Shown: positions 41,293-54,254 of the stretch, in pieces | Numbering within the stretch: position 1 is the stretch's first letter | Layout: every line of letters begins with the position of its first letter | NCBI RefSeq assembly: GCF_000247815.1 | Contig: NC_021671.1 | Coordinates: 22,105,874 to 22,169,873 of the forward strand | Source: Ficedula albicollis | Lineage: Eukaryota; Chordata; Aves; Passeriformes; Muscicapidae | Direction of reading: 5' to 3' | DNA length: 64,000 nucleotides | Notes under the pieces: generated by a model | What the model saw: only the letters and a program-made list of their open reading frames with translations | The model's database searches: none | What the model was told of the DNA's origin: nothing | Translations under genes and position numbers: made by a program

Positions 41293-41592
<300 letters not shown>

Positions 41593-43126
41593 GACTTTTG
41601 CTCTCACTATTAAAAACAGAACAACAAATTTCTGTTCCCTGAAAAGGGAATGTGGTCTCCCCTTAATTTACTCTTTAAAGTGATTAAGTAAAGTGTTGTG
41701 GGGTTTGTTTTTTCACTGTTTTGTTGATTTCTTCTCTGTTTCCCAGTTGTGTGTCTCCTGTGAGAACTCCTTTCACTGTTTTAGTGACTCTTTTGGTCAG
41801 AGGTTTCATGACCAGGCACAGCAATTCAGTGCTAACACCAGCAGCAAATGGTTTTCATTGTGACAAAAGTACACTTGATAACTGACGGAAATGATATGAA
41901 CTTTAAAAATCCATAGACTCTTTATGATTAATGCTTGGCAAATAAGCAGTATAAATCAGAAGATGTACTTGTTTTACTAATTTCTGCACTTGTAATGCCC
42001 AACACAAACTCCTGTTGATAAATCCTTATTATGATGCCTCTGGTAAATTCTGCATATGACATATGTCATGGGTTGTGTTGGATATGTGATGATTTCATTT
42101 TGTATATTCCCAGAGAACACACAAACAGAAATTATAATACATGCACAAGCAAAGGCAGCAACAGGCAGGAGAGTCCATACTTATGTTATTATTACAGGGA
42201 TGGTAAAAAAACCCCTCAACTTAAAGCACATAAATGTTGTGAATTTTGTTAGGGGTAAAGGATCTTTGAAATGTTCATACAATCTTGCCTATAGTTTAAT
42301 TTAAATGTTGAATTGCTTGACTGGATTCTAACAAAGCCTTTATAAAATGTCAAATGCTGCTGATTCTCCAGGAGTACAATGTAACACATTTGTGTTTAAT
42401 ACACACTGAGAGCACTTTAATAACTTATGAAGTGTACCTGCTAGCCACATTTTAAATTTATGTAAATCCTTTTAATTCTTTCCAGGTTTCTTTTTTTTAA
42501 AATCAGTGAAAGATTAAAATTTGGCATTTGAAACAAGCTATTATAAAGAACAAAGCAGAAAAATCAGCTATTCAAATCTAATGGTATTTTTATTCTCTAT
42601 TTTTTCTTTTGTAATTTCGTGGAAACATAACATCTTATAACAAATGACCTTACTGGTACAGTTTGCTGTGTTGGAGGTAGATGAAATCCATAGATAATTG
42701 GCAAGGAAATTACTGACCTCTTGGGTTGACTGTCAAGAGAGAAACTACTTTCTTTTACCTGCATTTTCTTAGTATTTCATATTCTATGTTAACTTAATTC
42801 TGGCAAAAAAGCATACAGGGCAATTGACAGACATAACACTATGAGAAATTTACTTTGCAACATTAAATAAGGTTGTCAGCTTTCCTCCCCATTTAGTAAA
42901 TACATGTACAACACCCTAATTCCACCCAGGGAATAATGGGAAAAACCCAAAACTGGAGCTAACAGTGGTAGACAACAGTGGAAAATTTCAGCAGGTATGA
43001 CTCAAATTTTAGTTAATCAGATGTCATTTTTCAGATTTTTCAGATAAATTAGAACATGATGCTTAAAAGAAGTTTTGTGATATCTAACATTATTTACACT
43101 AGGTCAGCTTTGCAAGAATGAGCCAA
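41593..43126. other. Unique non-coding sequence
   Basis: No gene is supported. The stretch is AT-rich with short chance frames only. Confidence 0.6.
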
Positions 43127-43260
43127 ATTCTACTTCTTACACCCTAAAAAAATTATTTTCTGAAGGTGTAATAGCTGTCCCTAGACCAGAAAGATTCTAC
43201 TTCTTACACCCTAAAAAAATTATTTTCTGAAGGTGTAATAGCTGTCCCTAGGCCAGAAAG
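43127..43260. repeat. Two-copy tandem duplication, 67-bp period
   Basis: Copy 1 is 43127-43193 and copy 2 is 43194-43260. They begin ATTCTACTTCTTACACCCTA and differ by one base (CTAGACC/CTAGGCC). Confidence 0.92.
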
Positions 43261-43413
43261 ATGTTCTGTAGAACATCTGGTGGAGTGGACACAATTGGGA
43301 GTTAGCAATAGGACACAAAATGAAATCATCTAACTTGATGTTCTGTAGAACATCTGGTGGAGTGGACACGATTGGGAGTTAGCAATAGGACGCAAAAGGA
43401 AATCATCTAACTT
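43260..43413. repeat. Two-copy tandem duplication, 77-bp period
   Basis: Copy 1 is 43260-43336 and copy 2 is 43337-43413. They begin GATGTTCTGTAGAACATCTG, and three substitutions are visible. The block starts exactly where the preceding duplication ends. Each copy starts inside a hairpin-forming sequence: 9-bp arms AGATGTTCT/AGAACATCT in copy 1 (43259-43278), 8-bp arms in copy 2. Confidence 0.92.
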
Positions 43414-44660
43414 CATTGATGACTTCTCAAGGTACTGCAAGAGATGCATGTACATATTTTCACGTACAAAATTACAGAGACACATACAAACACAATATAT
43501 TACTATGTTTACGTATGTGGTGTCATTTTTTACCACATAATAGAATTTTTTAGCAGCCACATAAGATATAAAGTAGTGAGGATGACATTTCTAGAAATAA
43601 ATTCAGGTAAATCAAACCCAGAATAAATATTAGCAATAAGTAGCAATCCAGCAAGCATCTACTCAAAAAATTAATAATTTGACAGGCAGTGCAAAGTTTT
43701 AGAAATAAGTAATCTAATATACACTGGTTATGTCAGAAAAGATTTATTTAAGGCTAAAATGCTTAATACATCATCAGTTGAACTCTGAACTCCAGTATCA
43801 CCCCATCAGCTAAATTGCATGTCCTACATATAGATATAGTTCATCACCATTTGAATTTGAATAATGATGATCACATCCAAAATACGCATTGGAGTCCAGT
43901 CCCTTTGGAGTTGATGTTGCAGATGCTTCAACAGGCGCAGAATTTTATCCTTCCTTTAATGTCCCTTTTTTAAAAAGAAAATACAGCCTTACTTATGGCA
44001 AGGCTTTCTTCTCAGGAAGTAGTAAGCTGGTTAATGTTTTTATCTGTGGGAATTTTTTAAGCCAATCCATGAGTCTCATACATAATTTCCACTTTCCTCC
44101 CTTCCCCTCCCCCCACCCTACCCTTGCTTCTGGACCTCTATATCTTCCCTTGTAATTTTAAGATTTTTGCCTCCTTTCTATTTTTAAAAATCTCTCTAAC
44201 CTACTCTATTTCTCCATATTAAGCAGCCATTTAGCCTTCATGTAACTACATGAATTAACCACAGAGAAACCCAGGATAAAAAATTCCTAGGATGGACTAT
44301 ATCACAGTATAAAACTTGTGGATTAATAGGTAATTTAAGCACTGTTCTTTTCCTCTTGCATTCTTTTCTAACCTGTGATATTATGATAATTCTGATATAC
44401 TTGTTCAGAGAAAACTATTTTTATTTTATTTCTCCTATCCAATCTTCTGTCTTCCCATTCTTAGCATGATTGAAAATTCTTGAATATTGGTAATTCAAAT
44501 GGGATTACATGTATGGTGACTTCTCCTGCCCTGAAAGTTTTTAGATGGATCAGAGATGTTTCTTACCCCAAAAATGGAGGAGTACAGGATAAACAGACCT
44601 TTCACATCAGCAGAAACCCTTAAGGCTTCTGCTTGTACCTATGCCTTACATGTTCCTCAG
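43414..44660. other. Unique non-coding sequence
   Basis: No gene is supported. A pyrimidine-rich stretch lies around 44085-44200. Confidence 0.6.
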
Positions 44661-44805
44661 TAGCCTTTACAAGTGTCTATGTTTTAGGATACAAGGCAGC
44701 AAAGAGGAAAGAGACTGAATGAAAATAACAACGTAGCCTTTACAAGTGTCTATGTTTTAGGATATAAGGCAGCAAAGAGGAAAGAGACTGAATGATAAAA
44801 ATAAT
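44661..44805. repeat. Two-copy tandem duplication, 73-bp period
   Basis: Copy 1 is 44661-44733 and copy 2 begins at 44734 and fades out near 44805. Both start TAGCCTTTACAAGTGTCTAT. One substitution (ATACAAGG/ATATAAGG) is visible before the copies diverge at their A-rich ends. Confidence 0.9.
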
Positions 44806-47800
44806 TTTCTGGAAAAAAAATCCTATTGAAAAATACTTTTGATCTGGATATGAAACATCAGCATTGAAAAGGACTCAACACTGAACATAAAATTCACCCA
44901 AATCAGCAGAACACCTTTATCTTTGCCAATTTAGCACTTTCTGGCATAGGCAGTTGAGCTACACTGTAGACACTAAAGAGGGTAAAAATTTAGACCTTTC
45001 TTTAGATGTGGGATATTGTGATGAATAGCAAGGGGTATCAGGAATGGAAAAAAGAAAAATCAGTAAATATGATCAATTGATGTGCTTAGCAGACAGTCAA
45101 TTTACTGCTATGTGTGAACTTCTCATGCCTGGTGCAACTATTTTGCAAGTTTCTCGTCAGAGATCGGCATGGTTAACTTGAAAGTATTGACAAAAGGTGG
45201 CAAGTCATATTCTGTTGATCTAGTGTAGCTTTGATAATTTTAAGAGCTTTGTTTATAGTAGGAAATGAGAACAGTAGGTTTAATCACACCACTTCGTCCT
45301 TATACAAAATCTGTCTGTAGAAGATATAACATATGTAACCTATTTTCCAACCTTCAGTCCGGGCTAGAGTTGTGAAAAAAATTCTCCTAATCAGCAGTGA
45401 TGTATGGATCATAACTGTTTTGAGAAACTGATTAGAGAAACATTAATATAATAACTCACGTGGACTGTACAACCAGAAATGTACTTTTTTTACATCTATT
45501 GTTAAAGAAAGACTTTCAGTACTCCTAAAAACAGAATAAAAGCAATTAAAATTCTCTCCCCTTCAACCCACACATTTCTGCTCTTCTCAGAAAACAGACT
45601 TTACAAATCATCCATTTATGCTTAGTTCCTTCTGCCCTCCCAAAATACACCTTTTGCATTTCTGCAAAATAAAGCCTTGTGGAAGTTTCTGAGGTGTTGC
45701 ACATATTTTTAAGTATTCATGAAGCAGCAATAACAGAATTAATCTTTTCCTAGGGGACAACTTGAATTATGGATGACAAGCAGAATAATCAGCTGGTACA
45801 GCCAACCAGTCCAGTGCTAGAATCTGTTGCTACATTTTGCTTGTGTCCAAGGTGGTCTTCACTCTTCCAGCACCATCCCAAAAGAAACTCAAAGAAAAAA
45901 ATGGGAGCACTTTCTGCCACATAAATAAACACGAGTCATTGTTGTTTCACAAACCCAAATTAGGAGAATTCAGTTTGTTAACTCTCCTGAAGGAGTTTCG
46001 CACCAATCTGACAAGATGCTTCAAATTTTCTTAGAAAAAAAAAAAAAAAGTGGAGCATGATATTTACACAAGATTTTATTTATTTATTTAGAGCAGGGCT
46101 CTTTTAATATCTGGAGCTGATTAAATGTGAACTTAATTTTTAAAGGAGTATGTACAATAGCTCAGGAGTCTACAAAAGTGACCTCAGACATAAAGTCTTG
46201 AAAAAGAAATTTTTCCAATGCAAGTCCAACAAGCCACCTATTTGTTCCACCTTGCTGCAGCCAAAGTCTCTGACAAAAACATTTTGTTAGCAATTTTTAA
46301 CGTTATTCATATAAGAAAAGTGCAACTGAAATGAGAATCAGTCATAATTACATACTTTTCAGCCTTTAAAGTGATCAGAAAATTCTCTCACAATAAATTG
46401 AATGGCTGTACCAACTTTCTTGCCATTGTTCAAGATGCTCCCTGTGCACTCTATTTCCACTCCCCCCATAAATGTCTCTGAAATTTATAAAAGTCAAAGT
46501 TCCCAGACATTCATGCAAATTCATGTTTTCTCGAAGAGAAGGTAAGATACACATATCAGATATTTCACACCCACCATCTTCTGCTCTAGCCAGTAAGTTT
46601 TCCCATGGAACAAAGCACTGTTTAATAGGAAAAAAAAAAGAGCTTGTTCCCAAAATGGCTTTATTAATCACTGTATGATATCTATTAACCATGGTCACTC
46701 AAATAGAATTCCCTTTAAAACTTCTAAGGAGAACAGTTTTGTCAAAACCTTCTGAATGTAAAAATTTCCACAGAAAAAGACTGGACCTAGATCGGAATTA
46801 TGCATTCTTGTGGGTTTTTTTTTAAATAATTTGATTTTTAAATTTATTTGTAAATCAAAAGACTGATTGTTAAAGTTGTAAAAGTGAAAGAGTGATTCTC
46901 TTTACTTATACCATTAACTCTTCACAAAAACAGAATCACAGACACACTCATATAAGAGAAAATGTAATTTTGTCCTGTTGGAAATATGAGGAGATATGTA
47001 CTTCGTTTTCTGCAGTTTATAAATCCATTTCTTATGTGCTCAAAGCCAGTTTATATATTTTTTCTGCTTCAAGTTTAAATCCCACAGGATATGCTAGTTT
47101 TTGAGACAGAGATAATACATAAATAAAACCTCACGTTTCTGCCTTAATTTTCTTATTTTCTTCTCTACTTTGTTGCTTTATTGATTGTTGCAGTAATCCA
47201 TAAATACATGTACCACTGTTACATAATGCAAATTATTTACTTTGTAGGCAAGCCACTAATAGACATCATCAGTTGGTTTTCAAGATCATGACTAAAATAT
47301 CAAAAACAGTAGGTTTTATAAGCTTGTCATTCACAGTGAGCCAATATTCAAAAAAACTTGATTATGATTAAGGGCTTTAAAATTCTGGAGTGCTGTCAGT
47401 ATAGAGAAATTACTACTGCAGAAGATCAGAGAAAAGAAAATAATCCAAGCATGCTTTTCTAGAACAGCTGGATATCTCCCAGCACTACAGTGCTGCATTT
47501 GAAGATACGGGTAAACAAATATACTCCAAGGCATAATCAGTGAGCAGAGAAAAACAAAGGATTGCCTTAGTCATGGACCACATGCACTTCTTAGCTGGGT
47601 TGTCCTCAAGTGATGTTTGTCTAAGTATGCCCAAATTGTAACATCCCAAGTTGGGCAAACCCAGCACACACGATACAGAACAAGGGCAGCATAACTTGTT
47701 CTTAGAGAACCATATAGAAATATGTATTTTCCAAATATTTGTTCAGTATTTGAAACAGTGGTACTCTGAGATGATCTACACCATAAGGAAAGCTGTTACT

Positions 47801-48484
47801 GAAGCAGGACCACTGTATTGCTATCTCCTGTAGAAGGAAGGGATTGTGAGCAAAGATTAGAACTACTGGATCCCCACCTGTCCAGAAATTCTATGTGAAG
47901 ACTCTTACTGATGATGACGTATAATAGACTAATAAAAACAAGCCTGAGTGGCAGTAATTGTACTTTTATATGTAATCCAGAAAAAATTGCTTCGAATGCA
48001 GATGAAAAACATAAAGTTTTGCAGAAAAACATGTACATTTGCCTATGACAATGTTTCCATTTTATCGGGAATAAAAGTGGTAAAGAGTATTTTGGTTCTG
48101 TTCCTAAACAGGGAAGATTGATGGAGTCAAGATACAGAAAGCAACTTGTTCAAAAAAAGAATTCTGATGAGATAGAAAAGTTGTAAAAAGCCCTCCTATT
48201 GAATTAGAACCCCATTTTCTTCTATTTATTGAACCTAAAATTATTTAAAATAATCAAAATTCAACTTAAAATAGGTGCCTTCAAAAGGGAAATTTAAACA
48301 ACTTATTTTATGTTTTATAGAAAGGAACTTTGACAAGGAGAATTTTCTGCAAGTTTTAAAAGAACAGGTATGGTATTAGCAAGTGACTGGTATGTTCCAT
48401 TTCCTTCCTGAGACAGACAACCTTTTCCTCATCACTATTTCTTGTCACTACTCACTGAGAAGAAGTGATAAAATTAATCTTTTT
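44806..48484. other. Unique non-coding sequence
   Basis: No gene is supported. Small simple repeats include a run of about 15 A near 46033 and (TTTA)4 near 46076-46090. Open frames are short and lack domains. Confidence 0.55.
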
Positions 48485-48769
48485 ATGTTCCTACAAATTA
48501 ATCTTTGGTGGCAAAAACAGAATTAAGTATGGCAACTCCACAAAATTTATGTTGTTTTGCCCTATTGCTTGATTATCCCAGAACCATAGAGTGTGCATGT
48601 TCCTACAAATTAATCTTTGGTGGCAAAAACAGAATTAAGTATGGCAACTCCACAAAAATGTTCCTACAAATTAATCTTTGGTGGCAAAACCAGAATTAAG
48701 TATGGCAACTCCACAGACTTTATGTTGTTTTGCCCTATTGCTTGATTATCCCAGAACCATAGAGTGTGC
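48485..48769. repeat. Triplicated CR1 edge (112 + 61 + 112 bp)
   Basis: Three copies start with ATGTTCCTACAAATTAATCT: copy 1 at 48485-48596 (112 bp), copy 2 at 48597-48657 (61 bp, truncated) and copy 3 at 48658-48769. Copies 1 and 3 both end in CCATAGAGTGTGC, which is the 3' terminus of the adjoining CR1. The duplication therefore carried about 14 bp of the CR1 and must be later than the CR1 insertion. Confidence 0.9.
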
Positions 48770-48907
48770 TGAGTTGGAAGGGACCCATAAGGACCATCAA
48801 GTCCTGCTCCTGGCCATGCCCAAGACTCACATCACCAACACCAAACTTCAGCCCTGTCAGGCTCAGTGCTGTGACCACTCCTCTGAGGAGCCCAGCCAGT
48901 GCCCATC

Positions 48908-49412
48908 TGCAGTGATTATGTTGAGACAGACTGGACTGACACCATCATTTGTCCTTTATTAAAAACTTTTCATACCTTCACTCAATGAACTTCTTTCAGG
49001 TAACTCTGACTCCTTTCCTCACCGGCAGCTCTACACAGCTCTGACTCCTCCTCATCTCTCTGCAAGTTTCCTTCTTCCTTCTGCATGACTGGCTAACACC
49101 AACCTATCCCTTATCCAGCCACCTAACTCTGTCTGTCCCTCACACAGCATCCTCTTACTTTGTCTGTCCCTTGCATGACCACACAGCCCTTCATCCTCAC
49201 AGCACAGCCAGCAGCCTCCATCCCAAACTGCAGCAGACTCTGGATCTCAAGCTCCAACTACAACAGTAACTTATAGCCAGCTAGCCCACTCTTTTATAAC
49301 CCCCATCCTCACTGGGCAGGCAAGGCTGTTTCCACTCCTCAGTAATCAGTGCAGCTGCAATCCATTGGGAAAGATTGCCTTTTGCACTGTTCTTACATAA
49401 TATTCTCCTACA
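48908..49412 (-). mobile_element. Solo LTR of an endogenous retrovirus
   Basis: This 505-bp unit starts TG and ends CA when read on the minus strand. It carries a TATA box (49293-49298, about 115 bases from the 5' end) and an AATAAA signal (48955-48960, about 50 bases before the 3' end), the expected order for an LTR. Flanks CCCATC (48902-48907) and CCCAAC (49413-49418) fit a 6-bp target duplication with one mismatch. It interrupts a CR1 whose sequence is collinear on both sides. No internal viral genes are present, so it is a solo LTR left by recombination. The family is not identified. Exact ends could shift by some bases. Confidence 0.8.
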
Positions 49413-50570
49413 CCCAACCACCCTGAAGCTTTTGGCTGAAGAAGCTTTTTCTAACACCCAAGCTAAACCTCCCCTGACACAGCTTTAGGCCATTCCCACG
49501 GGTCCTGTCACTGGTCACCACAGAGCAGAGATCAGTGCCTGCCCCTCCTCTGCCCCTCACCATCACGCTGTAGCTGCAGTGAGGTCTCTCCTCCGTTTCC
49601 TTTCTCCAGGCTGAACACACCAAGTGCCCTCAGCCACTCCTCTCACGGCTTCACCTCTGGACCCTTCACCATCCTTGTGGCCTCCTTTGGACACTCTCTA
49701 ATAGTTTAATGTCTTCCTTTCATTGTGTCCCCCAGAGCTGCCCCCAGCCCTGGAGGTGAGGCTGCCCCAGCTCAGAGCAGAGCAGGACAATCCCCTCCCT
49801 TGCCCAGCTGGCCATGCTGTGCCTGATGTCCCCAGGACAGGGCTGGCTCTCCTGGCTCCAGGGCTCTGCTGGCTCATGTTCAACTTGCCATTGACCTGGA
49901 TCTCCAGGTCCCTTCTCTGCACTGCTCTCCAGCCCCTCCTTCCCCAGTCTGTTTGAACATCCAGGGTTGCTGCACCCCAGGTGTAAAATCCAGTAATTTC
50001 CCTTGTTAAAATTCATACAGTTGGTGATAGCCCAACCTTCGAATTTGTCCAGGTCTCTCTCTGCAGGGCCTCCCTGCCCCCAAGGGAATCAACAGCTCCT
50101 CCCAGTTTTGTATTGTCTGTTAACTTGCTTAGTGTCCCTTCCAGACCTGTGTCCAAGTCATTAACGAAGATTTTGAAGAGCACAGGGCCAAGGATGGAGC
50201 CCTGTGGCACCCCACTAGTGACAGGTCACCAGTCTGATGCCACCCTTCACTGTAACCCTTTGTGCCTGACCCATGAGCCAGCTGCTCTCCCATCACATGA
50301 TGTGTTTATCCAGTTGTGAACTGGACATTTTGTCCAGAAGGATTCTGTGAGAGGGATTATCGAGAGCTGTAGTGAAATCCAAAAAGACTACGTCAAGTGG
50401 CTTTCCTTGATCAACTAGATGGGTTGCCTTGTCCTAAAAAGAAGTCAGGTTTGATAACAGGACTTTCCTCTCATGAAGCCGTGCTGGCTGTGACAAGTGA
50501 CTGTTGTCTTTTGGGTGTTTCTCAATACCTGGGAGAACAATTTTCTCCATTATTTTTTCAGGCACTGCAT
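49408..50570 (-). pseudogene. CR1 ORF2 (reverse transcriptase) remnant
   Basis: The minus strand encodes recognisable pieces of the CR1 second ORF in several frames. These are a piece upstream of the active site (about 50434-50570), the reverse-transcriptase core with [11 protein letters not shown] and NDLD (50013-50210), the region after the core (49698-50016), and a C-terminal piece with SDRTRGNGLKL (49408-49623). At the catalytic position the usual F-A-D-D tetrad of CR1 reads L-T-D-N (50112-50123), so the second catalytic aspartate is lost. Several frameshifts and stops separate the pieces and no endonuclease domain remains. The solo LTR cuts off the 3' end. Confidence 0.88.
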
Positions 50571-50575
50571 ATACA

Positions 50576-51870
50576 TTATCCTGCAGTGTTGCCTTTGTGA
50601 TGGACACTAACCCATGAGCACAAAGACAGACTTTCATATGAGAATATGCTGTTTCATTCCTCTGAGGGGAAGGCATTATTTGAAGGTGCATTAAGCACAG
50701 GATTTCTTTCACACTGGATGGCCAGGATATAAAAAAAAGAAGATACGGTTTTTTACAGAAGCAGTTTGAAAGAGTAATGACTTCCTAGAAACCAATGTAC
50801 TGATAGAAAGGCTAACTGTTTAGGCAATCTAACACAATAACTCCTGGCTTCTAAAATATAAACTGCAATTTACTTCTCTGTAAATTCTAGAAATTCAAGG
50901 CAGTGAGATATCCCAGAAACTGTTGTGAAATAAATACCTACTGGATAGTACTGGAAAATGTAGGAAAAAAAGTGATGAAGCCAGTTAGAATTTAAAATGT
51001 AGACATTTTACTATGTGTTTTCAAAGATCACAGGAGAGAATAATTTTGTTCAAGAATGCAATTTGCTCTGAGCTGAGATCTTAAAAATAACAGCTTTGTT
51101 TTTCTACCTTATCATGCACTGTCTCATGTCTGTAAACAATATGAGGTCTGAAATGGGCTTACAACCAGACAAAAGGAAAAAGGTGTAAAAAAATATTTCC
51201 CCTTAGCAAGAGAGATATGACCTTTAAAAACTGTCACACCTGAAAACAGCGTGACAAAAACACAGAATGTGAATCTGAAGTTATTACAGAAAATTTTGCT
51301 TTATCTCCGTGTGTAACCAGTTCATGAGCAGAAGGCAGCTGCTGAACTTTCTGCTGCTACAGCTTTGTTCCACCACCCCACTGCATCAATGGGATAGCTG
51401 CTCATGCTTGAAAATTCCTGTGATATATTTTTAAACCCATGTATGATTGTAACCAGGACAACACTATGACTGCTAGTGGTATTAAAAGAAAACAAAGAAC
51501 CAAATACCAAAATTTTGGTCTACAAAGAAGTTCCCTGCAAAATTAGAAACAAGATGGTGTGATGGACCACCTGGTACATTTCTCCAATTCATTTTTATTT
51601 ATCCTTCAATGTTAGGACAAAGCAAAAATCAACAAAGCAAAATCCCCTGCCATCCAGGCTCCATGTTCAGTGTCTGATATGTGTCTCAGAGGTATATGCA
51701 TCACATAATTCCTCAATGTAGCTTCTTTCGAATAGTTATTCTAAATAGCTGTTCATTGTTCTTTAGTGCTAAACTTCCTAAATTCACAGCACAGTTTTGA
51801 GTCATTAAAGTCTTATACTAAGTAAAATGAGGGTATGAGAACACTGCAGGAAATACTGCTTTTGCACTTT
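50576..51870. other. Unique non-coding sequence
   Basis: No gene, RNA or element is recognised beyond the end of the CR1. Confidence 0.6.
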
Positions 51871-52008
51871 GCCTTGGGCCCACCTGTTAGTGGTTTTGCA
51901 CAGATCAGATGGCTCCTTGGAAGCAAATTTCCCATTTGTGCCTTGGGCCCACCTGTTAGTGGTTTTGCACAGATCAGATGGCTCCTTGGATGCAAATTTT
52001 CCATTTTT
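51871..52008. repeat. Two-copy tandem duplication, 69-bp period
   Basis: Copy 1 is 51871-51939 and copy 2 is 51940-52008. They begin GCCTTGGGCCCACCTGTTAG and differ by two or three bases near the end. Confidence 0.9.
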
Positions 52009-54102
52009 CTCCACTGATAATGCATCAGTTCACATTATGCAGGGGTCTCTGAGACTTTTCAGATCAATTTTGAATGGGAAAAGATGCACCTCAGTAGCAT
52101 AAATAGCACTCTTCAGACATTATCAGATGTTCAGTCCATGGGATCATATGAAAGCAAATGTGAAATGAAATCTCATAAGGATCATCATCATTATCTTAAA
52201 CCCTTGGACTTTTATCTTAGAAGAAGACACTATTTTCAATTCCACAAATGTTCCCAAGGCATAAAACAAATGGAATTTTTATTTAGTTTTGAATGTGAAA
52301 TTTCAAAATTAAAATTGCCATTTTTGCTGTAGGTTTCTGTTTCAAAAGAAATTATTTTTTATTGTATGTTTGAAGGTTTTTTTCCTCAACTGGCTCCTGT
52401 TGTAATGTGTATTTTTCATTAAATCTTAAGTTATTTACTGAGAGGGAAATGGCAATCTGGCTGTCCAGTTATGGATAAATAACATTCAGGCAATCAAATG
52501 CCACAGAGATGTATCTGGTCTAAGAATAAAACAGGAAGGCTGAAAAAAGGGACTTAAATGGAGGAATTCCTACCCTAAACATGTGTGCATGACAGAAGAT
52601 ATCACCACAGGTGAACAGGCAAATTTCTTGCAGAGCAATTCAGTTCAAAACTTCAGAATTTTTAAGTGAAAAAAAAAAATCTCAAAATCAAAGACTAAGA
52701 GCCATTTTAGCTTTCTAATAGCTAATAGGAGCACTTCAGGCCATTTGGAAAGGAAATTCAAATGAAATTATTCTGTCTCAGCTCATGGGAGGGGACCTCA
52801 CATGTCAGTTGCAATCACTCTGAAAAGCTCTCTTAACTTCATGGAGGCTTTCCTGAGCACCTGCTTAGGAATAACAAGTTTCTGTCTCTGTTCTTGTACA
52901 TTGAGAGGTTTAGGAAAGGAGCAGGAGATGCCTATCAGAATGCTTGGTTCAGAGATTCTGCTTAGACTTGTACATCTTTTATGATAGAATGCTCTTCAGT
53001 GCAATGAGCAAGACAGGGAAGTTTTCTGCATTAGCATGGACAGTGAAATAATTTTAAAATTGAATACTGAGTGTCCATGAAAATTATATCTGGGAAGTAA
53101 CTTGTAAATCAGCTGCAAAAATGCAGTATCAGAGCAGAGAATAAAGGATTACTCATTTGCAAAAACTACTAAGATTTGTGTTATGGGGAATAAACTTACC
53201 CTTTACCACAAGAGACTTGTGAGTGAAGAACAGCAACATTTCACCCTTTCACCCTCCAATCTGTTTGGAAAAAGGACTGGTGGGATAACAGTTTTGGCTT
53301 ACAAGGCTGAGTTGAACCTATGCTCACAAGTTGCTCTGCTTAGGAACTGATCAGCAAGAAGAGATGATTGACCAAAGATCTCCAGAATTCAGGCATGTGT
53401 TTCACTTGCCTAAAAGGTGGAGTCTGTTTGTATTTCACGTAAGACAAATGAATCTCATTCATTTAGGCAAAAGCAGAGCGGTTTGGATCTCATCATGGTG
53501 GGCTAATATTTCATGGAATGAACATCCAATTATAAGTTTAGGGGACGAAATATGGGGAAGTTGTCAAAGCAACTTTATACATGCTGAAAGGAATCCACAC
53601 AGTTGTCAAGTCTAAACCAGAGTTAATAATCTCCAATCCTACCTATTCTAGTCCTTTCAAGCCTTGGGATGGCAATAGCCTGTGGAGGCGCTAAGAAGCT
53701 TCTGGTAAGAGCATCACAGGATTTTGTTTTTCACTCAAGTTCAAGAATCTTGTCACTGTTCACTTTGACTTGAGAATAGTGCCATAAAATGTGAACTATC
53801 ATATTTTAGTTTAAAAATACCTCACACAGTCAAGTAATACAGCATTCCTTTTTTTGTTGTACAAGAGTAATGAGTTGTCAGCTTCCTCCCCACTCTTTCC
53901 TTTACAGAACAAGATACACGCATCTTTCAAAAGAAGTACTGCTGCTGTGACATTTAGAAAATGTTTTTCTAGTGTATGTGTCTATATATTTAAAGAGACT
54001 TCAATTTACAAAGTTAAATTTCTTAAACAATAAGAATAAAGTTCTTTTCTTTATGCACACTTTATACAGCAGCTGTGATGCCTCTAAAGATTATACTCAT
54101 CT
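52009..54102. other. Unique non-coding sequence
   Basis: No gene is supported. It is AT-rich with short frames only. Confidence 0.6.
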
Positions 54103-54254
54103 CATTGCAATACAGAAGTCACAGGAAGGATGGTTTATTTTCACTGCTGGCATTGCCTGGAGTTCCTTTTTCCAGTCCCATTGCAATACAGAAGTCACAG
54201 GAAGGATGGTCTATTTTCACTGCTGGCATTGCCTGGAGTTACTTTTTCCAGTCA
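54103..54254. repeat. Two-copy tandem duplication, 76-bp period
   Basis: Copy 1 is 54103-54178 and copy 2 is 54179-54254. They begin CATTGCAATACAGAAGTCAC and show two substitutions (TGGTTTATT/TGGTCTATT and GTTCC/GTTAC). Confidence 0.92.

Larger units (their letters stand above)
48756..50575 (-). mobile_element. CR1 LINE, 5'-truncated, interrupted by a solo LTR
   Basis: The 3' end lies at the left: 48756 starts with CCATAGAGTGTG, then GTTGGAAGGGACCCATAAGG, the reverse complement of a CR1 tail. CR1 sequence continues to 48907, is interrupted by an LTR (48908-49412), and resumes from 49413 to about 50575 with the C-terminal and reverse-transcriptase parts of the second open reading frame on the minus strand. 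Net CR1 length is about 1.3 kb against a full element of several kb, so it is 5'-truncated as most copies are. Frameshifts and stops are frequent. The upstream (right) limit is approximate, based on loss of recognisable CR1 sequence. Confidence 0.9.

Noticed and set aside
48485..48769. CRISPR-like direct repeats
   Set aside because: Only three adjacent copies without unique spacers, in a vertebrate sequence, overlapping a CR1 edge. It is a local triplication.
49698..50016. Independent genes at 49.7-50.0 kb with 74-98 codons
   Set aside because: The minus-strand translations are pieces of the CR1 second ORF in shifted frames, and the plus-strand frame is their antisense.
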